Assembly (NCBI GenBank): GCA_964428485.1
Contig: CAYRYP010000045.1
Span: 1 to 12,076, forward strand
Direction: 5' to 3'
DNA: 12,076 nt
Origin: CAZPAN01 sp964428485
GTDB lineage: Bacteria; Actinomycetota; Coriobacteriia; Coriobacteriales; CADBOM01
Shown: positions 5,759-12,076 of the stretch, one piece after another
How the letters are laid out: every line of letters starts with the position of its first letter
Position numbering within the stretch: position 1 is the stretch's first letter
Notes under the pieces: model-generated
What the model was told of the DNA's origin: nothing
Databases searched by the model: none
What the model saw: the letters and a program-made list of their open reading frames with translations, nothing else
Made by a program: the position numbers and the translations under genes

Positions 5759-7000
5759 ATGAGCAACATGGGAGATTTTGACGACGGATGCAGGGGACGC
5801 ATGCAGTCCGGCACCGTCGTGCTGGCTAGCTCCTCTCCTAGGAGAATCGAGATGATGGAGGGCTCCCCGTTCTCCTTCGCTTGTCTGGTGCCGAGCGTTG
5901 ACGAGTCCGCGGCTGCGGGAGATACCCCGGAGCAGCTATCCGTCGCGGCGGCCTCGCTCAAGGCCCGCGGTGCGCTCGACCTGCTCTCCGGCGACGCATC
6001 CATCCCGGTGGTCGCCTGCGACACCGTGGTGGCGCTTGATGGACAGGTCTTCGGAAAGCCCTCCTCAGCCCAAGATGCCCGTCGCATGCTTCTCGAGCTC
6101 TCTGGTCGCACCCACGAGGTCTCCAGTGGTGTGTGCATCATTGACTCCACGTGCACCATCGAGTTCTCCTGTACCACGCGGGTAACCTTCCGTGAGCTTA
6201 CCCCCGAGGAGGTCGATGCTTACATTGCGACGGGAGAGCCGTTCGACAAGGCGGGCAGCTATGGGATCCAGGGGCTTGGTGGTAGGTTCGTCACAGATGT
6301 CGAGGGCGACTACGACAACGTCGTGGGGATGCCGATCTCCAGCGTAGTTGGCAAGCTCGAGTCGCTCAATCTCCGTATGGCCGACAAGCAGGACATAAGG
6401 CGGCTCATGAAGGTCGTGCGCAAATTGATACCAGCCACCGAGCGCGAGAAGGCCTCTCTACGCGCGTGCGAAAACCTCATAGGCAACCCGCTTTTCGAAA
6501 GCGCCCGGGTGGTGGCGGCCTACACGGCGTTTGGCAGCGAGCTCGACCTTCGTGGGATGATCTCGCAGATGCCCGAGGGCAAGACCCTCACGGTGCCTGT
6601 GACCATGTGCGATCGGAGGATGGAGTTCGTGGAGGTCGATCCGGAAGAGATTCTCAACGGAGGTTCGGCACTTCCGTTCATATCCGACCCCGCGGGCATC
6701 ACCGAGATTCCCGATTCCGTGCGGGTGGTAGATGTCTCCGATATCGATCTCGTGCTTGCGCCCGGCCTTGCCTTCGACGACCTCGGCTTTCGCATGGGTT
6801 ACGGGGGTGGCTACTACGACACCTACATGTCGCGCGAGGGGTTCGGCGCAGACGTCGTAGGCATGTACTTTGACCAACAGAGGTTCTACGGCCACCTGCC
6901 CGTGGAGGAGCACGACAGACCACTGCCGCGCGTTATCACTCAGTCCGACGCCGTGGAGTTTCCCCTTGTGGATGGAAGTGAGAAGGGGAGTCGTGGTTGA
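5759..7000 (+). CDS. Fusion of Maf nucleotide pyrophosphatase and 5-formyltetrahydrofolate cyclo-ligase
   Basis: A 413-residue two-domain protein. Residues about 18-205 are a complete Maf domain: LASSSPRR (22-29), DTVV with the probable catalytic aspartate (88-91), a KP pair (100-101) and DKAGSYGIQGLGG (163-175). Maf proteins hydrolyse non-canonical or pyrimidine nucleoside triphosphates to monophosphates and pyrophosphate, and were first linked to septum arrest. Residues about 211-406 are a complete 5-formyl-THF cyclo-ligase (methenyl-THF synthetase): the N-terminal KQDIRRLM, AAYTAFGSELD (253-263), VLAPGLAFD (332-340) and the glycine-rich GYGGGYYD (347-354) that binds ATP and folate. That enzyme converts 5-formyl-THF to 5,10-methenyl-THF with ATP. 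Each domain is near its usual stand-alone length and they are joined by only a few residues. Both are metabolite damage-control enzymes. The stop overlaps the next gene's start. First gene of the plus-strand block. Confidence 0.93.
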   Translation: MSNMGDFDDGCRGRMQSGTVVLASSSPRRIEMMEGSPFSFACLVPSVDESAAAGDTPEQLSVAAASLKARGALDLLSGDASIPVVACDTVVALDGQVFGKPSSAQDARRMLLELSGRTHEVSSGVCIIDSTCTIEFSCTTRVTFRELTPEEVDAYIATGEPFDKAGSYGIQGLGGRFVTDVEGDYDNVVGMPISSVVGKLESLNLRMADKQDIRRLMKVVRKLIPATEREKASLRACENLIGNPLFESARVVAAYTAFGSELDLRGMISQMPEGKTLTVPVTMCDRRMEFVEVDPEEILNGGSALPFISDPAGITEIPDSVRVVDVSDIDLVLAPGLAFDDLGFRMGYGGGYYDTYMSREGFGADVVGMYFDQQRFYGHLPVEEHDRPLPRVITQSDAVEFPLVDGSEKGSRG

Positions 7001-8225
7001 CGCGCTCGACATAGCCAAGAGGGTGCTAGGCAACGAACACTTCGAGGACGACGTGGCGGCAGATGTCGCGCGGTGCACCAGCGCTGCCAACTCGCGCCTG
7101 CGTTGCCGCGCCTGCGTGGAGATCTGCCCGGTGGAGGCGGTGTCGGTGTCGCGTGGGAAGGTCGAGATCGACCATCATGCGTGCACGCATTGCGGCGCCT
7201 GCATCACCGTCTGCCCCACCCAGGCGCTTTCGTCGAGGTGGTTGCCGTGGGCGGAGCTTCTCTCCAGGTGCTCCAGGTCGATTGCACAGACCGAGGGAAG
7301 GCCCGTGCTCGCTTGCTCCGTTGTACTCGAGGAGGCGGATAGGCGCGCACTGGCTGTAGACGAAACCACCATCGCGGAGATGCCATGTTTAGAGCGCGTC
7401 GACGAAGCCCTACTGCTGGCGATGGCCGCATCCGGTGCCAGCGAGGTCAGGCTGGTGCACGGCGGGTGCGAGACGTGCGCGAGAGGTTGTATGGGCGCGG
7501 TCTGGACCCTCGTTTCGGAGATGGCCACGGATATGCTTTCCACCGTCGGTTGCAACATGCGAGTCGTCGATTCGAAGGAGCTACCGGACGACGTGATCTT
7601 GCAACAGGGCAGGGGAGCCGCGGATGGGGTCAGCAGACGCGATCTCTTCGGCAACTTGCGGAATGACGCCAAGCAGACCGCCGGGCAGGTGATGGAGGGC
7701 GTACTCGGCGACCCGAAGGTGAGGAAGATCACCGCACTCTTGGGTCTCGATGTGAGCGGATCTCCTCTGAGGGAGGCCGGCAGGCAGAAGGTCTGCGAGT
7801 GGGCACTTGGCGCGCTCGTGTTGTCGAACCGAGGGGCACAGGAGTTGCAGGACTCACAGGGATCCCAAGGGTCGCAGGGCTTGCCAACCGCATCGGAGGC
7901 GATCCATGAGCTCGACGGTGCCTGGCTGCCTGGACGTGTTTTCGGAACCCCCAGGATAGACCCCGACTCCTGCGTCAACTGCTTTCTGTGCACGGCGTAC
8001 TGCAAAAGCGGCGCCCTCCAAAAGCTGATGGACGGACACAGGGTCGAGGGCTTCTCGATCAGGCCGTTCCTCTGCTCACAATGCGGTGCGTGTTCCGACA
8101 TATGTCGCCCCGGCGCCATCGTGGTCGAGCCCGGTGCTGACCTCACCGACATCCTCTGCGAGCGCGAGTTAAGGGAGACTTACGAGAGCTGGGACGTTCG
8201 GCGCGGCAGGGGTGGGGATGCTTAG
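6993..8225 (+). CDS. Multi-cluster [4Fe-4S] ferredoxin-type protein
   Basis: 410 residues from a GTG at 6993 that overlaps the previous stop by 8 nt and is preceded by AGAAGGGGAG; an ATG at 6972 in the same frame would add 7 residues. Cysteine motifs in order: C28-x9-CxxCxxxCP (38, 41, 45), CxxCxxCxxxCP (64, 67, 70, 74), single cysteines 108 and 132, then C159, C162 and C166, and at the C-terminus two more full sets, CxxCxxCxxxC at 327-337 and 361-371. That is enough ligands for four [4Fe-4S] clusters plus a possible extra site. The middle part (PCLERVDEALLLA, 131-143, then a GGCETC motif) resembles the MvhD/FlpD-type electron-transfer domain of heterodisulfide-reductase and hydrogenase systems; this is a resemblance, not an assignment. 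A Ser-Gln-Gly linker (about 288-296) splits the two halves. No membrane segment or signal peptide, so a cytoplasmic electron carrier is likely; its partner enzyme is not in the window. Confidence 0.85.
   Translation: MVDALDIAKRVLGNEHFEDDVAADVARCTSAANSRLRCRACVEICPVEAVSVSRGKVEIDHHACTHCGACITVCPTQALSSRWLPWAELLSRCSRSIAQTEGRPVLACSVVLEEADRRALAVDETTIAEMPCLERVDEALLLAMAASGASEVRLVHGGCETCARGCMGAVWTLVSEMATDMLSTVGCNMRVVDSKELPDDVILQQGRGAADGVSRRDLFGNLRNDAKQTAGQVMEGVLGDPKVRKITALLGLDVSGSPLREAGRQKVCEWALGALVLSNRGAQELQDSQGSQGSQGLPTASEAIHELDGAWLPGRVFGTPRIDPDSCVNCFLCTAYCKSGALQKLMDGHRVEGFSIRPFLCSQCGACSDICRPGAIVVEPGADLTDILCERELRETYESWDVRRGRGGDA
7848..7880 (+). repeat. Short Ser-Gln-Gly tandem repeat in the iron-sulfur protein
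   Basis: Imperfect 9-nt units encode Gln-Asp-Ser-Gln-Gly-Ser-Gln-Gly-Ser-Gln-Gly. The third bases differ between units, so the repeat is not a recent perfect slippage product. It lies in the linker between the N-terminal ferredoxin/MvhD-like half and the C-terminal two-cluster half and is probably a flexible tether. Confidence 0.6.
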
Positions 8226-8282
8226 CGCCGGTGAACGGCATTCAGACGAACTCCGCTAAGGCAGACGTCCTCGCGCCTGGCG

Positions 8283-8288
8283 TATAAT
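8283..8288 (+). promoter_or_regulatory. Candidate -10 element for citrate synthase
   Basis: A perfect TATAAT in the 136-nt gap between the iron-sulfur gene and citrate synthase. A start near 8295 would give a leader of about 67 nt. No good -35 lies 16-18 nt upstream. A second AT-rich hexamer, TATATA at 8311-8316, is an alternative with an equally weak -35. Nothing else in this gap looks like a gene or a clear terminator. Confidence 0.45.
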
Positions 8289-8361
8289 TACCTTTTCGCA
8301 TGAGGGAACCTATATACCAAAAGAATTTCTGGCTACAACGCCAAAAGAAGGGTGTGAAAGA

Positions 8362-9735
8362 ATGCCAATGCAGGAAGATATGCGCCACGTTTTCGCATTG
8401 GACTTCGTGGAACGCAACTTGATCGATCCTAAGCGCTTCGATACCTACAATGTCAAACGCGGGTTGCGTAACTCCGATGGCACTGGCGTCGTGGCGGGCA
8501 TCACCAAGATAAGCAGCGTTCACGGCTACGTCATCGATGAGGGCAACAAGACCCCCGTTCCCGGAAGACTCACCTTCAGGGGATACGACATCAACGACAT
8601 CGTCAACGACGTTCTGATGTCCGACCGCTTTGGGTTCGAAGACATCTGCTACCTGCTTCTTCTCGGCAAGCTCCCAAGTGCCGAGGACATGGTGGTGTTC
8701 CGTGACGTTCTCGACGGGTGCAGGGAGCTTCCCGACAACTTCACCTCCGAGATCATCATGAAGAACCCTCCGGACAATTTGATGAACGCCCTCATGCGCG
8801 CGGTCACCCTCCTCTATGCGCACGATAGGCACGATCCGGAGTCGCGTGAGTACATCCACGAGGTGGGCGTTGCGGTGTCCTTGTTGTCGCGTCTGCCCCG
8901 GATCGCGGTGCTTTCCTACTACGCGAAGCGCGCATTCCTCTACAACGAGTCGATGATCATGCACCGCTTCATCCCCGGGCAGGCCACCGCCGAGACGTTC
9001 CTCTCGATGCTGAGGCCCAACCGCGAGTTCACGCGCGAAGAGGCGAAGATGCTTGACATCATGCTGATGTTGCATGCCGAGCATGGAGGTGGCAACAACT
9101 CCACATTCACCTGCCGTGTGCTCACATCCGCGGACACCGACCCCTATTCCGCCTACGCCGGCGCGATCGGCTCTCTCAAGGGCGATCGACACGGCGGCGC
9201 CAACATCAAGGTTTCCCGGATGTTCGAGGACATAAAGGAGCACGTGGACAACCTCGATGACGAGGGCAAGCTGGTTGACTACCTACGCAAGATCGTTGCG
9301 AAGGAGGCTTTCGATCGCTCCGGCCTCATCTACGGCATGGGCCACGCCGTATACACGCTTTCCGACCCGAGAGCGGAGATCTGCCGTCAGCAAGCGGAAA
9401 AGCTGGCCAAGGGAACGGAGTTCGAGGAGGAGCTCAGATTCCTCGAAAACGTGGTCAAGGTCGCACCGATGGTGATAAACGAGGCCAAGGGCACCGAGAA
9501 CGTGATGTGCGCGAACATCGACATGTTCAGCGGGCTCGTCTACAAGATGCTCGGCATCCCGCAGGATCTCTTCACTCCGCTGTTTGCGTGCTCGCGCATG
9601 GCTGGGTGGGCCGCGCACCGTTTCGAGGAGCTGGTCTCGGGCAAGAAGATCATTCGTCCCGCATACCGTTCGATCTCCGAGTTCGGCGAGTATGGTGTCT
9701 CACTCGACGAGGAGACGGAGGGTTCGGCGGGGTAG
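8362..9735 (+). CDS. gltA: Citrate synthase (citrate/2-methylcitrate synthase family)
   Basis: 457 residues, somewhat longer than the roughly 370-430 usual for bacterial enzymes because of an N-terminal extension (about 1-45). It condenses oxaloacetate and acetyl-CoA to citrate in the cytoplasm, the entry to the oxidative branch of the citric acid cycle or to glutamate synthesis in anaerobes. The active site is complete: LHAEHGGGNNST (237-248) with His241, GDRHGGANIK (274-283), GMGHAVY (325-331) with His327, ANIDMFSGLVY (384-394) with Asp387, and RPAYRS (432-437). PGRLTFRGYDI (67-77) is the family's N-terminal signature. Use of propionyl-CoA (methylcitrate synthase) cannot be excluded from sequence, but no prp genes are nearby. 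The ATG has GAAGGG about 9 nt upstream; another ATG two codons in is possible. It appears to have its own promoter and may be followed by a weak hairpin. Confidence 0.94.
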   Translation: MPMQEDMRHVFALDFVERNLIDPKRFDTYNVKRGLRNSDGTGVVAGITKISSVHGYVIDEGNKTPVPGRLTFRGYDINDIVNDVLMSDRFGFEDICYLLLLGKLPSAEDMVVFRDVLDGCRELPDNFTSEIIMKNPPDNLMNALMRAVTLLYAHDRHDPESREYIHEVGVAVSLLSRLPRIAVLSYYAKRAFLYNESMIMHRFIPGQATAETFLSMLRPNREFTREEAKMLDIMLMLHAEHGGGNNSTFTCRVLTSADTDPYSAYAGAIGSLKGDRHGGANIKVSRMFEDIKEHVDNLDDEGKLVDYLRKIVAKEAFDRSGLIYGMGHAVYTLSDPRAEICRQQAEKLAKGTEFEEELRFLENVVKVAPMVINEAKGTENVMCANIDMFSGLVYKMLGIPQDLFTPLFACSRMAGWAAHRFEELVSGKKIIRPAYRSISEFGEYGVSLDEETEGSAG

Positions 9736-9736
9736 C

Positions 9737-9763
9737 CAGGTTTTCCCGGATCTGCCGGACCTG
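9737..9763 (+). terminator. Weak stem-loop just after citrate synthase
   Basis: CAGGT (9737-9741) pairs with ACCTG (9759-9763), and inside it CCGG (9746-9749) pairs with CCGG (9755-9758) around a 5-nt loop, with a 4-nt bulge on the left. It begins 2 nt after the stop codon. Only a short mixed pyrimidine tract follows, so termination would be partial at best. Confidence 0.3.
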
Positions 9764-9817
9764 CAGGTTTCTCCTGATGGTCTTGTCCATTGTCGGAAGA
9801 CGGCGTGAGGGGTTTGT

Positions 9818-9994
9818 ATGTTGCCTGATACCTTCGATTCCCTGATGAGCATCCTGTGGGTGATCATCCTGCTGTTGGTGGTTGCGGCTGCGATCATAAT
9901 TTTCGTGATCGTCAGACGCAGGCGCTCGAACAAGGATGGAGACAGGTACAGAGCGTCTTCGGGCAATCCTCCGCGCGGCAAGCACATGAGATAG
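9818..9994 (+). CDS. Small single-span membrane protein (58 residues)
   Basis: A 58-residue frame starting with an ATG 5 nt after a strong Shine-Dalgarno sequence, GAGGGG (9807-9812). Residues about 11-32 are an uninterrupted hydrophobic helix (Ile, Leu, Val, Ala), followed directly by RRRR (33-36) and a polar, basic tail of about 22 residues. By the positive-inside rule the tail should be cytoplasmic, with a short acidic N-terminus (PDTFD) outside. I do not recognise a family. It lies 82 nt after citrate synthase. The good ribosome-binding site, the membrane helix and the sharp basic boundary support a real gene; no homologue could be checked. Confidence 0.65.
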   Translation: MLPDTFDSLMSILWVIILLLVVAAAIIIFVIVRRRRSNKDGDRYRASSGNPPRGKHMR

Positions 9995-10153
9995 TCTGGC
10001 CCACCTTTCGCGCCATAGCGCCCTGCGTCTCACTCTGTGGTCGGAGCACACGCCCCGCACTCGCCCGTCACACCCGCACGCGCACCGTAAGCCCGGGCGG
10101 AGATCCCCGGATAATGTGGGTTATGTGACGATCCGCAACAATGCGCCACAGCG
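9995..10153 (+). other. Intergenic stretch with no gene seen
   Basis: Between the 58-residue gene and the next promoter I see no frame with a ribosome-binding site and no tRNA-like fold. One short inverted repeat, CCGGG (10093-10097) with CCCGG (10106-10110) around an 8-nt loop, is too weak and lacks a T-run. Confidence 0.5.
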
Positions 10154-10162
10154 TGCGATAAT
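10154..10162 (+). promoter_or_regulatory. Extended -10 promoter candidate for the 133-residue membrane protein
   Basis: TGC-GATAAT, an extended -10 (TGn plus a hexamer with 5 of 6 matches to TATAAT), with GCAACA (3 of 6) 16 nt upstream. A start near 10169 leaves a leader of about 28 nt before the ATG at 10197. If right, it excludes the in-frame upstream starts at 10116 (GTG) and 10161 (ATG). Confidence 0.45.
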
Positions 10163-10196
10163 GCACCGTGAACTAGACAGGGTATGGGAGTTCGCG

Positions 10197-10598
10197 ATGC
10201 GTTCCGGGGCCGTCCCCGGACGTGGGATCAGAGGTGCGATGGGCTTCTTCGCGTTGCTGGGATCGATGTTCTTTGGGGTCATGCTCTTCGGTGGGATCCT
10301 CACCCTCATCATCATCCTGGTCATAATTTCTGGCTTTCGGAGGCTTCGTAGCCGTAGAGGCGGCGGCTCCGGCATGCCCGGAAGTGGGCACAGCGGTTAC
10401 TCGACTGGTTCCTCATACAGGAGATACACCGTCTACCAGCAGGAGGCCGCCGGCTCGAGCAGTAGGGCCTCCTCCCGTCCCTTCAATCCCAACGTCGGCA
10501 GGCAGACCACCGTGGGTCCGGACGCGGGTTCACGTCGCGAGGTCGTCGAGGTCCCGCTGATCGAGGTCGCCGACGTCACGGACGACGACAGGCGATAG
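10197..10598 (+). CDS. Membrane protein with disordered cytoplasmic tail (133 residues)
   Basis: I chose the ATG at 10197 because GGGAG (10186-10190) lies 6 nt upstream and a candidate promoter sits at 10154-10162; a GTG at 10116 in the same frame would give 160 residues. Residues about 15-46 are a long Gly/Phe/Leu/Ile-rich hydrophobic segment, either one tilted helix or a tight hairpin, followed by RRLRSRR (48-54), which should mark the cytoplasmic side. Residues 55-115 are Gly/Ser/Tyr/Arg-rich and probably disordered; the last 20 are acidic and Val-rich (EVVEVPLIEVADV). I recognise no family. The layout (N-terminal membrane segment, Arg cluster, polar tail) matches that of the 58-residue protein before it. 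It precedes lepA by 57 nt. Confidence 0.7.
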   Translation: MRSGAVPGRGIRGAMGFFALLGSMFFGVMLFGGILTLIIILVIISGFRRLRSRRGGGSGMPGSGHSGYSTGSSYRRYTVYQQEAAGSSSRASSRPFNPNVGRQTTVGPDAGSRREVVEVPLIEVADVTDDDRR

Positions 10599-10640
10599 CC
10601 CGTGTGCCGCCTTCACGGTCAAAAGCCCGCCTGAATGCTC

Positions 10641-10646
10641 TAATAT
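10641..10646 (+). promoter_or_regulatory. Candidate -10 element for a leaderless or near-leaderless lepA mRNA
   Basis: TAATAT ends 9 nt before the lepA ATG. Usual -10 to start spacing puts the first transcribed base between 10653 (A) and 10656 (the A of ATG). The upstream -35 region is weak (CGGTCA, 3 of 6, with an 18-nt spacer on the hexamer). Confidence 0.4.
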
Positions 10647-10655
10647 CAAGCCATT

Positions 10656-12076
10656 ATGGATTCGAATCTCATCAGGAATTTCTGCATCATCGCGCATATC
10701 GACCATGGTAAGTCGACCATTGCCGACCGTATCCTGCAGGCAACGGGCACTATTGCCGAGAGGGACATGGTCGAGCAGGTGCTTGACTCCATGGACATCG
10801 AGCGCGAGCGTGGCATCACCATCAAATCGCAGCCCGTGCACATCCTCTACGAGGCCGATGACGGCAACACCTACCATCTCAACCTCATCGACACCCCGGG
10901 TCACGTGGACTTCGCCTACGAGGTTTCGCGGTCGCTTGCGGCGTGTGAGGGGGCTGTGCTCGTGGTGGACGCCACACAGGGCGTGCAAGCTCAGACATTG
11001 GCCAACGCCTCCCTCGCGATGAACGCAGACCTAGAGATCATCCCCCTGATAAACAAGATCGACCTCCCGGCGGCAGATCCCGACAAGGTCCGCGAGGAGA
11101 TTGAGGAGGGGCTTGCGGTCCCCGCCGACGAGGCGGTTCTCGCATCGGGAAAGACAGGAGAGGGGATTCACGAGCTGCTCGAGGCCATCGTAAAGAATGT
11201 ACCGGCCCCCTCCGGAGACCCCGACGCGCCGCTTAAGGCGCTGATTTTCGACTCCTACTTCGACGCGTACCGCGGAGTGGTTGCGCTCATTCGCGTGGTC
11301 GACGGCAGCGTGCGCAAGGGCGACAGGATCCTCTGCATGGCAACCGGCACCACGGCGGAGGTGGAGGAGGTCGGCGTGCGCCGTCCCGACAACACTCCGG
11401 TTGACGTTCTTGACGAGGGTGAGGTCGGCTACCTAGTAACGGGTCTCAAGGACCCATCGCTTGTGAAGGTCGGCGACACCATAACCCTGCAGCGCGGCGG
11501 CGCCGAAGAGCCTCTGGAGGGGTACCGCGAGGTCAAGCCGATGGTGTTTGCGGGCATCTTTCCCATAGAGGGCGATCAGTACTCAGCATTGCGCGACGCG
11601 CTGGACAAACTGTCTCTCAACGACGCAGCGCTCGTCTACGAGCCGGAGAACTCCCACGCGCTCGGCTTCGGTTTCCGCGTGGGCTTTCTGGGGCTTCTGC
11701 ACATGGAGGTCATCAAGGAGAGGCTGGAGCGCGAGTTCGGGCTCGATCTCATAGCCACCGCCCCCAGCGTCGAGTACAAGGTCTACATGAAGTCGGGCGA
11801 GGTCATCGACATGCACTCGCCCAAGGACTACCCCGACCCCTCTGCCATCGACCGCATTGAGGAGCCATATCTCAAGGCCTCCATCCTCGTGCCGCCCGAT
11901 TTCGTGGGCGCTGTCATGGAGGTCACTGTGGACCATCGCGGCACGTTTGAGAATATGCAGTACATGTCGATGACCACGGTGGAGATGAAGTGGTCGATGC
12001 CGCTCTCGGAACTTATCCTCGACTTCTTCGACAAGCTCAAGAGCCGCACCAAGGGTTACGCGACGCTCGACTACGA
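10656..12076 (+). CDS. lepA: Elongation factor 4 (LepA), 3' end cut by window
   Basis: 473 of an expected roughly 600 residues are present; the C-terminal part runs past the window. LepA is a ribosome-binding GTPase that remodels or back-translocates stalled ribosomes and affects initiation. GTPase motifs: G1 AHIDHGKST (13-21), G2 in ERGITIK (51-57), G3 DTPGH (80-84, including the catalytic His), G4 NKID (133-136) and G5, where the usual SAK reads SGK (164-166). EF-4 hallmarks follow: FFAG-like VFAGIFPIEGDQY (297-309), ALGFGFRVGFLGLLHMEV (335-352) and KGYATLDY (466-473). The start is unambiguous: an in-frame TAA lies five codons upstream and the first motif begins at residue 13. There is no Shine-Dalgarno sequence; the sequence before the ATG is a -10-like hexamer, suggesting leaderless translation. 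Confidence 0.97.
   Translation, partial: MDSNLIRNFCIIAHIDHGKSTIADRILQATGTIAERDMVEQVLDSMDIERERGITIKSQPVHILYEADDGNTYHLNLIDTPGHVDFAYEVSRSLAACEGAVLVVDATQGVQAQTLANASLAMNADLEIIPLINKIDLPAADPDKVREEIEEGLAVPADEAVLASGKTGEGIHELLEAIVKNVPAPSGDPDAPLKALIFDSYFDAYRGVVALIRVVDGSVRKGDRILCMATGTTAEVEEVGVRRPDNTPVDVLDEGEVGYLVTGLKDPSLVKVGDTITLQRGGAEEPLEGYREVKPMVFAGIFPIEGDQYSALRDALDKLSLNDAALVYEPENSHALGFGFRVGFLGLLHMEVIKERLEREFGLDLIATAPSVEYKVYMKSGEVIDMHSPKDYPDPSAIDRIEEPYLKASILVPPDFVGAVMEVTVDHRGTFENMQYMSMTTVEMKWSMPLSELILDFFDKLKSRTKGYATLDY

Noticed and set aside
7175..8152. A 325-codon open frame on the minus strand opposite the iron-sulfur gene
   Set aside because: It is a shadow of the cysteine-rich coding strand, with Ser/Thr/Pro-rich composition, no motif, and no ribosome-binding site.
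8242..9243. A 333-codon open frame on the minus strand opposite citrate synthase
   Set aside because: It lies antisense to a clearly recognised enzyme, shows no domain, and long antisense frames are expected from GC-rich codon bias.
10116..10196. N-terminal extension of the 133-residue membrane protein from GTG 10116
   Set aside because: No ribosome-binding site, and it overlaps a good extended -10; the ATG at 10197 has GGGAG at 6 nt.
10600..10618. Inverted repeat CCGTG/CACGG after the 133-residue gene as a terminator
   Set aside because: Only 5 bp with a 9-nt loop and no T-run; not distinguishable from chance.

Overview
The window is GC-rich, gene-dense bacterial DNA. Gene content and protein style (a long citrate synthase, a multi-cluster iron-sulfur protein, a Maf/5-FCL fusion, a DUF1015 gene beside a ThiF-like gene) suggest an anaerobic actinobacterium, most likely of class Coriobacteriia. 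This is an inference from family resemblance; there is no rRNA or marker search behind it. I see no tRNA, rRNA, CRISPR array, insertion sequence, integrase or attachment site.

The window is two blocks that diverge from about 5608-5758. The left block lies entirely on the minus strand. In transcription order it holds: a 686-residue aldehyde-dehydrogenase-fold protein with all its main catalytic residues replaced (5607-3547); a DUF1015 protein (3459-2035); a ThiF/HesA/MoeB-type E1-like protein (1936-1175); and, 8 nt further on, an FAD oxidoreductase of the glycerol-3-phosphate dehydrogenase / L-2-hydroxyglutarate oxidase superfamily, cut by the window edge (1166-1). A perfect 11-bp hairpin separates the first two genes, and a TATAAT hexamer precedes the ThiF-like gene.

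The right block lies on the plus strand. A fusion of Maf nucleotide pyrophosphatase with 5-formyltetrahydrofolate cyclo-ligase (5759-7000) overlaps by 8 nt a cysteine-rich iron-sulfur protein (6993-8225). Then come citrate synthase with its own promoter candidate (8362-9735), two small single-span membrane proteins (9818-9994 and 10197-10598), and lepA/EF-4 (10656 to the window end), which has no Shine-Dalgarno sequence and looks leaderless or nearly so.

Functionally the right block mixes housekeeping (translation, citrate synthesis, metabolite damage control) with an electron-carrier protein. The left block is less understood. Its ALDH-fold protein keeps the scaffold but not the active site, and carries an acidic and coiled N-terminal region plus a basic C-terminal tail. 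It is the best candidate in the window for an undescribed function, probably binding or scaffolding rather than catalysis.
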